Source of the DNA: Apibacter adventoris
Lineage (GTDB): Bacteria > Bacteroidota > Bacteroidia > Flavobacteriales > Weeksellaceae
Reading direction: 5' to 3'
Assembly: GCF_002964975.1 (NCBI RefSeq)
Contig: NZ_PSZM01000046.1
Span: 372,001-436,000 of the forward strand
DNA length: 64,000 nt
The translations under genes were made by a program, and so were the position numbers. The notes under the pieces were generated by a model that was given only the letters and a program-made list of their open reading frames with translations, searched no databases and was not told the DNA's origin. Each line of letters opens with the position of its first letter. Within the stretch, counting starts at the first letter, position 1. Shown piece by piece: positions 28,164 through 37,665 of this stretch.

Positions 28164-29480
28164 ATGTTTGCTAAAATTAAACTACGTATAAGTAAAATTA
28201 TACACTTTCTTACATATGGTATTTGGCGCATAACTGAAGAAGAAAAAACATCTAAAAAAATAAGTTTTTTTAATATAGTTAAAGCTTTTATATTGTTATA
28301 TAAAAATATAAATAGTTCAAAGCTAAATACAAGAGCTGCGGCACTTACCTATAATACTTTATTATCTTTAGTTCCTCTTTTAGCAGTATTATTTGCTATA
28401 GCCAGAGGCTTTGGGCTTCAAAACATTGAAGAAAGTCAATTAATACAATATTTTTCCGGACAAAAAGAAGTGATTGAAAAATGTATGGGATTTATAGATA
28501 AATCTTTAGAATATGCTAAAGGAGGCTTGTTTCTCGGTATAGGAATAGTATTTTTATTATTTTCAGTTATCAGTTTAATATCCAATATAGAAGATAATTT
28601 TAATATAATATGGAGAATAAAAAAAGGAAGAACAGTTTTTAGACAATTTACAGATTATTTAGCTTTAATTATAATTGCTCCCATATTTTTGATTTGTAAT
28701 GCAGGTCTTTCTATAGTTTTAACTTCCGCATCAGATTTGCAGATTATTGAATGGGTTGCTAATCCACTAATAAAAATAGTTCCTTTTTTACTGACCATTT
28801 TATTATTTACACTTATTTATATATACCTACCCAATACTAAAGTAAAGTTCAGTGCTGCTTTCCTTGCAGGGTTTTTTAGTGGAATTTGTTTTCAAGTTTT
28901 TCAAGTTCTTTACATTTCCGGGCAAATATGGATTTCAAAATATAATGCTATTTATGGAAGTTTTGCTGTTTTGCCTTTACTATTATTGTGGCTTCAATTA
29001 AGTTGGTTTATATGTTTGTTAGGGGTAGAATTATCTTTTGCTTATCAAAATGTAAATAAATTTAGTTTTGAAAAAGAAATTACCAATATAAGTAAACGAT
29101 ATAAAGAATTTGTTCTATTATTAATTATGACTCTTATTGTTAAAAGATTTGAATCTGCCGAGAAACCCTATACAGCTGATGAATTATCAGAAAAATATAA
29201 AATTCCTACACAATTGACGAGCGATACATTATATTATTTACAACAAATAGGACTAATTGCAGAAACTCCTACTAAGGATCCAAGAGAAATAGCATACATT
29301 CCAGCAGTAGATATAAATCTTATTACCATTAGTTATTTTTATAATAAAATGGATTTATACGGTTCTGAAGACTTCAAAATTGATACGATGCAGGAATTTA
29401 ATAATATATGGAATAAAATTTTGGAAATCCGTAAAATAATAGATAGAAAAGAGAAATATACCCTTCTAAAAGATATTTGA
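28164..29480 (+). CDS. YihY/BrkB family membrane protein
   Basis: A 438-residue protein. About six membrane helices fill residues 60-310, with the family's RAAALTYNTLLSLVPLLAVLFAIARGFG at the first helix, the IEDNFNIIWRIKKGR loop and the YGSFAVLPLLLLWLQLSWFICLLGVEL helix near the end. The C-terminal about 120 residues are soluble with a winged-helix-like look (TADELSEKYKIPTQLTSDTLYYLQQIGLI). The family was once misnamed RNase BN; its role is probably in envelope transport but is unsettled. Monocistronic. Confidence 0.88.
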   Translation: MFAKIKLRISKIIHFLTYGIWRITEEEKTSKKISFFNIVKAFILLYKNINSSKLNTRAAALTYNTLLSLVPLLAVLFAIARGFGLQNIEESQLIQYFSGQKEVIEKCMGFIDKSLEYAKGGLFLGIGIVFLLFSVISLISNIEDNFNIIWRIKKGRTVFRQFTDYLALIIIAPIFLICNAGLSIVLTSASDLQIIEWVANPLIKIVPFLLTILLFTLIYIYLPNTKVKFSAAFLAGFFSGICFQVFQVLYISGQIWISKYNAIYGSFAVLPLLLLWLQLSWFICLLGVELSFAYQNVNKFSFEKEITNISKRYKEFVLLLIMTLIVKRFESAEKPYTADELSEKYKIPTQLTSDTLYYLQQIGLIAETPTKDPREIAYIPAVDINLITISYFYNKMDLYGSEDFKIDTMQEFNNIWNKILEIRKIIDRKEKYTLLKDI

Positions 29481-29585
29481 GAATTTCTTACTTTAATTAA
29501 AGTACCCATACATTGAAATTTACAACTTTCAATATTTACACAAATAAAAGTTTTAGTTACATAAAGATTTTTTTTATAAAAATAT

Positions 29586-29593
29586 TACTTTTG
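29586..29593 (+). promoter_or_regulatory. Candidate -7 box of dsbD
   Basis: TACTTTTG matches TAnnTTTG; the predicted leader is about 29 bases. Confidence 0.4.
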
Positions 29594-29628
29594 AAAACAT
29601 AATAAATTAAACTAGGAATTTTGTAAAT

Positions 29629-31674
29629 ATGAAGAAATTATTTTGTCTTTTTTTGTTGATCAATACATTTGTACAATCCCAAGTAAAAAATCCTATAAAA
29701 TGGGAATTTGAAATACACACTCTTCAACAGAATCAATACGAAGCTGTTTTTACTGCTTTTATAGAAAAGGGTTGGCATTTATATTCCAAAGACATAAAAG
29801 TAGAAAATGCAATTCCTACCACATTTACATATCCTAAAAATCCTAATGTTAAATTACTGGGAAATACTAAAGAAATAGGTAAAAAAATAGAAGAATATTC
29901 AGACGTATTTGAAGGAACATTAGTATATCTTTCAAATAAAGTTGAATACCGACAAAAATTTGAAGTTACAGGAAATAAACCTATAAAATTTGAAGCAGAA
30001 GTAGAATTTCAGATTTGCAATGATAAAGTTTGTTTAGCTCCAGATGGGGAATCCTTTTCTAGGACTGTAAAACCAGAAAATATTGATGAATTACGTTCAA
30101 GTGTTTCTTCTCAAGCTATTGATAATAAGGAAAATCATTCTCAGTTAAATGCTTCAGAAGTAGTTGATAAAGAAGATATAATAAACGTCAATAAAGACAA
30201 TATTGTTATACCCAGTTTAGATATTAATAATCCAATAAACAAAGCATGTGGAGAAAAAATAATTCAGGACGAAGGATTTTTATGGATTTTTATATTTGGC
30301 TTTATCAGTGGGCTAATAGCCTTATTGACCCCTTGTGTATATCCTATGATACCCCTTACAATATCTTATTTCACCAAACAAGCAAAAAATAAAAAACAAG
30401 GGAAAAAGGATGCATTAATTTATGCCTTTTTTATTCTTCTAATATTTTTATTATTTACATTACCTTTTCATTTAATTAATGGGATTAATCCGGATATATT
30501 TAATCAGCTTTCTACAAATATTGGTCTCAATTTAGTATTTTTTATAATTTTTATAATCTTTGCCTTTAGTTTTTTTGGATATTATGATATAACTTTACCA
30601 AGTTGGATGGTCAATAAATCTGATAAGGCTTCTGAAACTGGTGGAGTTATAGGATTATTTTTTATGGCTTTAACTTTGGTTATAGTATCTTTTTCCTGCA
30701 CAGGGCCTGTGTTAGGAAGTATATTAGCCAAAGCAATACAAAACCCTACCCAGCTTACAATGGCTTTTGGAGGGTGCGGTTTAGCTTGGGCTTTGATATT
30801 TGGAGGCTTTGCGCTATTTCCTCAATTTTTACATAACATGCCTAAATCCGGTGGATGGATGAATACTATTAAAGTTGTTTTAGGATTTTTAGAATTAGCC
30901 TTGGCATTTAAATTTCTTTCTAAAGCAGATTTAGTCGCAAAGACTTTTTTCCTAAAAAGAGAAATATTTGTCGGTATATGGATACTTATAGCCCTTGCAA
31001 TAGTACTATATTTATTAGGTGTAATAAAATTTCCTCATGATGATAAAAAAGCAAAAATAGGAAGTGGAAGAAAAGTATGGGCGGGTATTTTTACGATTAT
31101 TGGAATTTATATGATTCCTGGATTATTTCCTTCTGATAAACCAAATTTGAAGTTGATGAGTGGGTTAACTCCTCCATTAAATATTAGTATATACCACAAA
31201 GAAAATGAAAAAGGAGTTTTAGGATTAAATATTATTCATGATTATAATCAGGCGTTGGAGTTGGCAAAAAAAGAAAACAAACCCATATTAATAGATTTTA
31301 CAGGATATGGATGTGAAAATTGTAGGAAAATGGAAGAATATATATGGAGTAATCCTCAAATTTGGCAAATATTAAACACAGAATTCATAATAGCTTCATT
31401 ATACGTAGATGATTCTGAATTATTACCAAAAGAAGAGCAAAAAGTTGTTGATTTAAAAGAAGGTCGAAAGAGAAAGATCAAGACCATAGGAAAAAAATGG
31501 TCTACTTTTCAAAGAGAAAATTTTAATACAAACTCACTACCTTTCTATGTTCTGATAACCCCCGATAATAAAATTCTCAATTTTCCTGTTGCCGGCTATA
31601 AGAATAAAAATGATTTTCAAAACTTTTTACAATGTGGATTTAAAACTTTTAAAGAATTAAAAAATAAACAATAA
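29629..31674 (+). CDS. dsbD: Thiol:disulfide interchange protein DsbD
   Basis: A 681-residue three-domain reductase that passes electrons from cytosolic thioredoxin to periplasmic proteins. Order: signal peptide (first 17 residues, cut near VQSQ), an N-terminal DsbDalpha-like beta domain with the CNDKVC pair (about 130-135), a polytopic core with LTPCVYPMIPLTISYF (about 230) and SFSCTGPVLGS (second core Cys), and a C-terminal thioredoxin domain with TGYGCENCRKME (about 558-569). The start follows an AGGA element. A short 7-base tandem repeat covers the stop codon. Probably transcribed alone or with the Sir2 gene behind it. Confidence 0.94.
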   Translation: MKKLFCLFLLINTFVQSQVKNPIKWEFEIHTLQQNQYEAVFTAFIEKGWHLYSKDIKVENAIPTTFTYPKNPNVKLLGNTKEIGKKIEEYSDVFEGTLVYLSNKVEYRQKFEVTGNKPIKFEAEVEFQICNDKVCLAPDGESFSRTVKPENIDELRSSVSSQAIDNKENHSQLNASEVVDKEDIINVNKDNIVIPSLDINNPINKACGEKIIQDEGFLWIFIFGFISGLIALLTPCVYPMIPLTISYFTKQAKNKKQGKKDALIYAFFILLIFLLFTLPFHLINGINPDIFNQLSTNIGLNLVFFIIFIIFAFSFFGYYDITLPSWMVNKSDKASETGGVIGLFFMALTLVIVSFSCTGPVLGSILAKAIQNPTQLTMAFGGCGLAWALIFGGFALFPQFLHNMPKSGGWMNTIKVVLGFLELALAFKFLSKADLVAKTFFLKREIFVGIWILIALAIVLYLLGVIKFPHDDKKAKIGSGRKVWAGIFTIIGIYMIPGLFPSDKPNLKLMSGLTPPLNISIYHKENEKGVLGLNIIHDYNQALELAKKENKPILIDFTGYGCENCRKMEEYIWSNPQIWQILNTEFIIASLYVDDSELLPKEEQKVVDLKEGRKRKIKTIGKKWSTFQRENFNTNSLPFYVLITPDNKILNFPVAGYKNKNDFQNFLQCGFKTFKELKNKQ

Positions 31675-31690
31675 ACAATAAACAATAAAC
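31663..31690 (+). repeat. Four copies of the heptamer AATAAAC across the dsbD stop codon
   Basis: Four perfect head-to-tail copies (31663-31669, 31670-31676, 31677-31683, 31684-31690). The dsbD stop codon is inside the second copy. Copy-number change would leave the protein end nearly unchanged. Confidence 0.85.
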
Positions 31691-31780
31691 AAATTATAAA
31701 TGAATATACATTAGTTCTCATTATACTTATGTAATAAAATTTGAATTTAATATATAATCAAAAAACGAAGTCAAATTAAA

Positions 31781-32464
31781 ATGAAACAAAAATTAGTAGT
31801 CTTGACAGGAGCGGGGATGAGTGCCGAAAGTGGTTTAAGTACCTTTAGAGATTCGGGAGGGTTATGGGATCAGTATGATGTTAAAGATGTAGCTTCTATT
31901 GAAGGATGGATTAATAATCCGAAATTAGTACAAGATTTCTATAATAAAAGAAGAGCAGAATTAAAAGATCATAGTCCTAATGAAGGTCACTATTTAATTA
32001 AAGAATTAGAAAATATTTTTCAAGTAACCATAATTACACAAAATGTTGATAATTTCCATGAAAGAGCAGGTTCACAACATGTTATACATTTACATGGAGA
32101 ACTAAGCAAAGTAAGAAGTGTAAAAAATCCATCACTTATATATGAAACTTTAGAAGATGTTCATATGGGAGATTTAGCAGAAGATGGCAACCAACTTCGG
32201 CCTCATATTGTATGGTTTGGAGAAGAAGTCCCCAAAATGGAAGAAGCTGTTAAATACACTGCACAGGCAGAGATTTTTTTAGTTATAGGAACTTCCCTTC
32301 AAGTATATCCGGCAGCATCTTTATTAAATTTTGTACCTCATGAAGCAAAAATTTATATAATAGATCCTAATCCTTTAGAAATGTATCTGCCAGAAAATAT
32401 TGTATATATACAAAAAGGTGCAACAGAAGGTTTAAAGATATTTAAACAAAAAATTTCTAATTAA
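31781..32464 (+). CDS. cobB: Sir2-family NAD-dependent protein deacylase
   Basis: A 227-residue sirtuin. NAD-binding motifs are TGAGMSAESGLSTFRDSGGLW (the GAG and FRD elements), TQNVDNFHERAG and the catalytic His in HLHGEL; the end has GTSLQVYPAASL. The YNKR at about residue 53 places Tyr and Arg with the spacing found in Sirt5-type enzymes, so succinyl- or malonyl-lysine removal is likely. The four zinc Cys of classical sirtuins are absent, as in many bacterial members of this branch. Confidence 0.9.
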   Translation: MKQKLVVLTGAGMSAESGLSTFRDSGGLWDQYDVKDVASIEGWINNPKLVQDFYNKRRAELKDHSPNEGHYLIKELENIFQVTIITQNVDNFHERAGSQHVIHLHGELSKVRSVKNPSLIYETLEDVHMGDLAEDGNQLRPHIVWFGEEVPKMEEAVKYTAQAEIFLVIGTSLQVYPAASLLNFVPHEAKIYIIDPNPLEMYLPENIVYIQKGATEGLKIFKQKISN

Positions 32465-32674
32465 GTTTTTTATATCTATCTAAATTTTTTTAATTAAATA
32501 ATTCTGTTATTCGGTCTTAGTATTTTATGCTTACATATATCTTCTATTGTCAGAATCTAATTTCTATAAAATTAAAATTAGGCTAAAATTCTAAAAAATT
32601 TTCGCAAATAAAATGATAAATGAAATTAATCAAGAATATATAACGAATATATTAACTGGAATGACATAGTTTCT

Positions 32675-32682
32675 TACATTTG
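32675..32682 (+). promoter_or_regulatory. Candidate -7 box of the nucleotidyltransferase-like gene
   Basis: TACATTTG fits TAnnTTTG, 20 bases before the ATG at 32702. Confidence 0.45.
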
Positions 32683-32701
32683 AAAAATTAAAATATATGT
32701 A

Positions 32702-33865
32702 ATGAATATCATTTTATTTGATGCAGAAGAAAGAGGAGATCTTCTTCCATTAACATTTACACGACCCGTATCCGAACTTAGAATGGGAATTTTTACTTTT
32801 TCAGAAAGATGGAATAAAATTTTTCAGACAGAAAAAATCTCATTTTTAACCCAAAAATATCTTTCAAAAAAATACCCTGTACAGTATAAAGAAGAAAACA
32901 TATTTATTAATCCCTCATATTTTCCAAATCAGGATTTTATTCTAACAATTAAAAATCTGAAAAAAGGAGAGGCACTAGTATTTAAAAATAAAATAATAGC
33001 AGCAAGGAGTTCAGAAGGTGAATTTTTAGCTCAAAAATTCAATAAAAAAATAGAATATAATTTTAATGGAATCCATATAGCATATCCTTGGAATCTGTTT
33101 ACCTATAATAATCATGCTATTAATTATGATTTTACTCTCGTTTCAAAGCAAAATCAATCACAGACTTTATCTTCAACAGTAAATGTGATAGGGGACAGTT
33201 CAAAAATATTTATAGAAAACGGAGTAACTGCGGAATATGTTACTTTAAATACCCAAGAGGGGGTAATTTATCTGGGGGAAAATTCGGAAATAATGGAGGG
33301 AAGTCACATAAGAGGTAGTTTAGCTTTATGTGAAGGATCTAAAATACACATGGGCGCAAAGGTTTATGGGGGTACAACTATTGGTCCCTATTCTAAAATA
33401 GGAGGAGAAGTTAATAATAGTATTTTAACAGCATATTCTAATAAAGGGCATGATGGGTTTTTGGGAAATTCTGTTTTGGGAGAATGGTGTAATTTAGGGG
33501 CAGATACTAACTCTTCAAATATGAAAAATAATTATGATATTATTAAATGCTGGAACTATCCGCAATCAACATTTATAAGTACAGAATTACAATTTTCAGG
33601 ACTTATAATGGGAGATCACTCAAAATCTGCCATAAATACCCAATTTAATACGGGAACAGTTGTTGGGGTTTTTGCCAATATTTTTACTTCGGGTTTTCCA
33701 CCCAATATAATAAAGTCTTTTTCTTGGGGAGGTAAGTCTGAAAATCTTAAGTTTAATTTTTCAAAAGCTTTAGAAGTTGCAGAAAGAATGATGAAAAGAA
33801 GAAATAAAAAACTATCTGAAGATGAAAAAGATATTTTAGAATATCTATACCTACTTAATAAATAA
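32702..33865 (+). CDS. Putative sugar nucleotidyltransferase (GlmU-like, NTP_transf_4 plus left-handed beta helix)
   Basis: A 387-residue protein. The N-terminal domain begins MNIILFDAEERGDLLPLTFTRPV with the RMGIFTFSERW element of the NTP_transf_4 family; it lacks the classic GxGTRM loop of nucleotidyltransferases. From about residue 160 a left-handed beta helix is seen from hexapeptide-like turns (IGDSSKIFIENGV, SEIMEGSHI, IGPYSKIGG). It may make or modify a nucleotide sugar for the envelope, but substrate and even activity are not established for this Bacteroidetes family. Confidence 0.8.
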   Translation: MNIILFDAEERGDLLPLTFTRPVSELRMGIFTFSERWNKIFQTEKISFLTQKYLSKKYPVQYKEENIFINPSYFPNQDFILTIKNLKKGEALVFKNKIIAARSSEGEFLAQKFNKKIEYNFNGIHIAYPWNLFTYNNHAINYDFTLVSKQNQSQTLSSTVNVIGDSSKIFIENGVTAEYVTLNTQEGVIYLGENSEIMEGSHIRGSLALCEGSKIHMGAKVYGGTTIGPYSKIGGEVNNSILTAYSNKGHDGFLGNSVLGEWCNLGADTNSSNMKNNYDIIKCWNYPQSTFISTELQFSGLIMGDHSKSAINTQFNTGTVVGVFANIFTSGFPPNIIKSFSWGGKSENLKFNFSKALEVAERMMKRRNKKLSEDEKDILEYLYLLNK

Positions 33866-33972
33866 TTCTAAATAAATAGTTTTTTTAACCAAATTAAAGT
33901 AATGATTATAAAAGAGACAATATATTTTATTAAAAAAAGAGTTTTTAGTAAATTTCATTAGGTTAAGTTTTA

Positions 33973-33997
33973 TTGTAAAAAAAAAAGCTTAAATTTG
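33973..33997 (+). promoter_or_regulatory. Promoter of the capA-like/capB-like pair
   Basis: TTG at 33973-33975 and TAAATTTG at 33990-33997 match the Bacteroidetes -33 and -7 elements. The spacing between them (14 bases) is shorter than usual. The leader to the ATG at 34029 is about 25 bases. Confidence 0.45.
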
Positions 33998-34028
33998 CCC
34001 CTTAAAATTAAAAGAAATATATAACAGA

Positions 34029-35060
34029 ATGGCTGGAACTTACAACAATATTCTTGAGTTAATTAACAATACACCGTTGGTTCGCTTGAATAGAGTAACA
34101 GAAGGGATGAAAGGTGAGTTTTTTGCGAAACTGGAATGCTTTAATCCTGGACATTCAACTAAAGACAGAATAGCTCTTCATATCATTGAGAATGCTGAAA
34201 AAGAAGGAATTTTAAAACCGGGGGCAACAATTGTCGAAACTACCTCAGGAAATACCGGTTTTTCTATAGCAATGGTTAGCATTGTCAAAGGTTATAAGTG
34301 CATATTAGCCGTTAGTGATAAAACCAAACCAGAGAAAATAGCTTTTTTAAAAGCTATGGGAGCTAAAGTTTTTTTATGCCCTGCTAATGTACCCGCAGAT
34401 GATCCTAAATCTTACTATCAGGTAGCAAAAAGAATAGCAGAAGAAACTCCTAACTCATTATACATCAATCAATATTTCAATAAAGAAAATACACATTCAC
34501 ATTATCTAACTACAGGTCCCGAAATTTGGGAACAAACACAAGGTAAAATAACTCACTTAATAGGATGTACAGGTACAGGAGGAACTTTAACAGGAGCTGC
34601 TGAATTTTTAAAAGAAAAAAATCCTCAAATTAAAATTATAGGAGTAGATGCTGTAGGATCTGTTTTAAAGAAATATTTTGATACAGGAGAATTAGACCCA
34701 AATGAAATTAAACCTTATCAAATTGAAGGTTTAGGGAAGAATTTAATCCCTGGAGCATTAGATTTTTCTGTAGTAGATCAATATATAAAAGTATCAGATG
34801 AGCCTAGTGCATACGCTACACGTGAACTTGCATTAAAAGAAGCAATGATGGTAGGGTATACCAGTGGTGCCTGTTTAGTAGCTGCACGGAAAATAGAAGA
34901 TACTTTTAATGAAAATTCAGTAGTAGTACTTTTATTTCCAGATCATGGATCACGGTATATGACAAAAGTATTTAGTGATGATTGGATGAAATCTCAAGGG
35001 TTTACAAAAAGTAAACTTAACGGTTTAGAATCTAACGCTACTATAGAAAGAGTTAAATAA
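34029..35060 (+). CDS. capA: CysK-like PLP enzyme, probable cysteate synthase (CapA-like)
   Basis: A 343-residue fold-type II PLP enzyme. The Schiff-base Lys is in NPGHSTKDRIALH (about residue 42), the substrate loop is TTSGNTGFSIA, and the phosphate loop is GCTGTGGTLTGAA; FPDHGSRYMTKVFSDDW closes the protein. By sequence alone it is an O-acetylserine sulfhydrylase/cystathionine beta-synthase relative. Because the next gene, 20 bases on, is an alpha-oxoamine synthase, I infer the sulfonolipid pathway, in which CapA makes L-cysteate from O-phosphoserine and sulfite. An ordinary cysteine synthase remains the alternative. Confidence 0.72.
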   Translation: MAGTYNNILELINNTPLVRLNRVTEGMKGEFFAKLECFNPGHSTKDRIALHIIENAEKEGILKPGATIVETTSGNTGFSIAMVSIVKGYKCILAVSDKTKPEKIAFLKAMGAKVFLCPANVPADDPKSYYQVAKRIAEETPNSLYINQYFNKENTHSHYLTTGPEIWEQTQGKITHLIGCTGTGGTLTGAAEFLKEKNPQIKIIGVDAVGSVLKKYFDTGELDPNEIKPYQIEGLGKNLIPGALDFSVVDQYIKVSDEPSAYATRELALKEAMMVGYTSGACLVAARKIEDTFNENSVVVLLFPDHGSRYMTKVFSDDWMKSQGFTKSKLNGLESNATIERVK

Positions 35061-35080
35061 AATAAAGCAAAACTATATTA

Positions 35081-36334
35081 ATGGATATTTTTGAAAGAAT
35101 AAAAAGCCATGAAGGACCTTTAGAAAAGTATGCAGAATATGCAGAAGGAGAATACATGTTTCCCGTTTTAGAAGGAGAAATAGGTTCTAGGATGATATTT
35201 AAAGGCAAAGAAATGGTAATATGGAGTATAAATGATTACCTAGGATTAGCCAATCACCCAGAAGTAAGAAAAACAGATGCCGAAGCGGCAAAAAAATATG
35301 GAATGGCCTACCCAATGGGAGCAAGAGCCATGTCGGGGCAAACCCCATATCATGCTGAATTAGAAAAACAATTAGCTGAATTTGTTAATAAAGAAGCTGC
35401 TTATTTACTAAATTTCGGTTATCAGGGTATGGTTTCTATTATAGATACCATGGTTTCAAAAAATGATGTAATTGTTTATGATGTAGATAGTCATGCTTGT
35501 ATAGTAGATGGAGTAAGATTACATTTTGGAAAAAGGTTTACCTATCAACATAATGATATAGAAAGTTTAGAAAAAAATCTAAAAAGAGCAGAAAAAAACG
35601 CAGCAGAATCTGGTGGGGGAATATTTGTAATTACTGAAGGTGTTTTTGGAATGCGAGGAGAGCAAGGGAAATTAAAAGAAATTATAGAACTTAAAAAGAA
35701 ATATAATTTCCGATTATTAGTAGATGATGCACACGGTTTTGGTACTTTAGGTAAAAGAGGAGCAGGAACAGGTGAAGAACAAAATTGTCAGGATGGAATA
35801 GATTTATATTTTTCAACCTTTGCAAAATCTATGGCAGGCTTTGGGGCTTTTATTGCCGCAGATAAAAAAATTATTAAATTCCTAAAATATAATCTACGTT
35901 CTCAAATTTTTGCAAAGTCTTTACCAATGCCTATGGTTTTAGGAGCACTTAAAAGATTAGAATTACTCAGAAGTAGTTCAGAATTAAAAGACAAACTTTG
36001 GCATAACGTTATAAAACTTCAAAATGGATTAAAAGAAAGAGGTTTTAATATAGGCAATACCAACACTTGTGTTACTCCTGTTTATTTAGAAGGCTCTCCT
36101 GTAGAAGCTTCTTTACTTATTAAAGATATCAGAGAACATTATGGTATTTTTACGAGTGTAGTAGTATATCCTGTAATTCCAAAGGGAATGATTCTTTTAA
36201 GATTAATACCTACAGCAGCTCATACAGACAAAGATATAGATGAAACACTACATGCTTTTGAATCCGTAAGAGAAAAACTTATAAATGGAATATATAAAGC
36301 AGAAGAAGATAAATTACATTTAGATATTAAATAG
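35081..36334 (+). CDS. capB: Alpha-oxoamine synthase, probable cysteate C-fatty-acyltransferase (CapB-like)
   Basis: A 417-residue PLP fold-type I enzyme of the KBL/SPT/BioF family. Visible elements are WSINDYLGLANHPEV, ARAMSGQTPYHAELE, NFGYQGMVS, DVDSHACIVDG, LLVDDAHGFGTLG and the PLP Lys in YFSTFAKSMAGFGAFIA. Family members join an amino acid to an acyl thioester with loss of CO2. Coupling to the CysK-like gene suggests condensation of cysteate with a fatty acyl-CoA or ACP to 3-oxo-capnine, the precursor of sulfobacin-type lipids. Serine palmitoyltransferase or 2-amino-3-ketobutyrate ligase are alternatives; no threonine dehydrogenase is adjacent. Confidence 0.72.
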   Translation: MDIFERIKSHEGPLEKYAEYAEGEYMFPVLEGEIGSRMIFKGKEMVIWSINDYLGLANHPEVRKTDAEAAKKYGMAYPMGARAMSGQTPYHAELEKQLAEFVNKEAAYLLNFGYQGMVSIIDTMVSKNDVIVYDVDSHACIVDGVRLHFGKRFTYQHNDIESLEKNLKRAEKNAAESGGGIFVITEGVFGMRGEQGKLKEIIELKKKYNFRLLVDDAHGFGTLGKRGAGTGEEQNCQDGIDLYFSTFAKSMAGFGAFIAADKKIIKFLKYNLRSQIFAKSLPMPMVLGALKRLELLRSSSELKDKLWHNVIKLQNGLKERGFNIGNTNTCVTPVYLEGSPVEASLLIKDIREHYGIFTSVVVYPVIPKGMILLRLIPTAAHTDKDIDETLHAFESVREKLINGIYKAEEDKLHLDIK

Positions 36335-36350
36335 TAGATAAAATATAATT

Positions 36351-36384
36351 AAAAAAACTCCTTTTATATATAAGGAGTTTTTTT
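36351..36384. terminator. Bidirectional terminator after the capB-like gene
   Basis: Perfect 13-base arms AAAAAAACTCCTT (36351-36363) and its complement (36372-36384) with an 8-base loop; T tracts on both strands serve the convergent aminotransferase gene as well. Confidence 0.85.
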
Positions 36385-36412
36385 ATTATAAAAATTAATA
36401 AATTAAAATAAA

Positions 36413-37609
36413 TTAATCTTTTCGTCCGGGATATACTTCAAGAGCATTTTTAAGAACAATTAATGCTTGTTTTAAATCTTCTTTATCTAAGACATAAGCA
36501 ATACGTACTTCATTCTTTCTTGCACCGTTAGTATAAAAACCCGAAGCTGGTGCCATCATTACCGTTTTGCCTTCATATTCATATTCGGATAGCAACCATG
36601 CACAGAATTTATCTGCATCATCAATAGGAAGTTTTGCTACAGTATAAAAAGCACCCATTGGAATTGGAGAATATACGCCAGGTATTTTATTTAATCCGTC
36701 AATTAAAAAATTGCGTCGTTCTAAATATTTATTATATACTTCTCGCATATAATCTTCTGGAGTATCAATAGAAGCTTCTGCAACAATTTGTCCTAATAAA
36801 GGAGGGCTTAAACGAGCCTGGCAAAATTTCATCACATTATTCTTAAGCTCTTTATTTTTAGTGACTAAAGTCCCAATACGTATTCCACATTCACTGTATC
36901 GTTTAGATACGGAATCAATGAGTACTACATTTTCCTCAATTCCCTTTAAATGAAAAGCAGATATATAAGGAGTATTGTTGTAACAAAACTCACGGTATAC
37001 TTCATCTGAAAATAAATATAAATCATATTTTTTCACCAAATCTTTTATTTGATTCATCTCAGATTGGGTATAGAGATAACCTGTAGGATTATTAGGATTA
37101 CAAATCATAATACCTTTAGTGCGTGGCGTTATAAGATCCTCAAACCTTTCGATAGATGGTAACGCAAAACCCTCTTCAATAGTTGAAACAACAGATTTAA
37201 TTGTAGCTCCAGCAGCAATTGCAAAAGCTGTATAATTAGCATAAGCAGGCTCAGGTACTATAATTTCATCACCAGGATCTAAACAGCTCATAAATGCAAA
37301 ATTCACAGCTTCAGAGCCACCAGTAGTTACAATAATATCATTTTCATCAACATCGATATTAAATCTGTGATAATAATCTGCCAATTTAGATTTAAGACTT
37401 TTTATACCGTCACTCGGACTATATTCTAATATTTTTCTATCGATAGTATGTAAAGCATTCAGTGCAACCTTTGGTGTCTGTATATCTGGTTGGCCTATAT
37501 TAAGATGATATACTTTTATGCCTTTAGATTTAGCCTTATCAGCAAGAGGTACTAATTTTCTTATAGGGGATTCAGGCATTAATTGGCCTCTTTGAGAAGT
37601 TTTTGGCAT
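36413..37609 (-). CDS. Class I PLP aminotransferase (AspC/AlaA-like)
   Basis: A 398-residue fold-type I aminotransferase. Signatures are YHLNIGQPDIQTP, TTGGSEAVNFAF, NPNNPTGYLYT, LFSDEVYREFCY and the PLP Lys in SVSKRYSECGIRIG followed by the conserved Arg. It uses 2-oxoglutarate or pyruvate with an amino acid such as aspartate or alanine; the exact donor cannot be read. Ser-Val-Ser-Lys-Arg-Tyr-Ser is a little unusual. It is convergent with the capB-like gene and has its own candidate promoter. Confidence 0.87.
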   Translation of the reverse strand: MPKTSQRGQLMPESPIRKLVPLADKAKSKGIKVYHLNIGQPDIQTPKVALNALHTIDRKILEYSPSDGIKSLKSKLADYYHRFNIDVDENDIIVTTGGSEAVNFAFMSCLDPGDEIIVPEPAYANYTAFAIAAGATIKSVVSTIEEGFALPSIERFEDLITPRTKGIMICNPNNPTGYLYTQSEMNQIKDLVKKYDLYLFSDEVYREFCYNNTPYISAFHLKGIEENVVLIDSVSKRYSECGIRIGTLVTKNKELKNNVMKFCQARLSPPLLGQIVAEASIDTPEDYMREVYNKYLERRNFLIDGLNKIPGVYSPIPMGAFYTVAKLPIDDADKFCAWLLSEYEYEGKTVMMAPASGFYTNGARKNEVRIAYVLDKEDLKQALIVLKNALEVYPGRKD

Positions 37610-37657
37610 TATTATAAATTATAATGTTTTTTTTGACTGTTAAGATTTTACGCACAG

Positions 37658-37665
37658 CAAAAATA
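37658..37665 (-). promoter_or_regulatory. Candidate -7 box of the class I aminotransferase
   Basis: The minus strand reads TATTTTTG, fitting TAnnTTTG, with a leader of about 44 bases. Confidence 0.35.
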
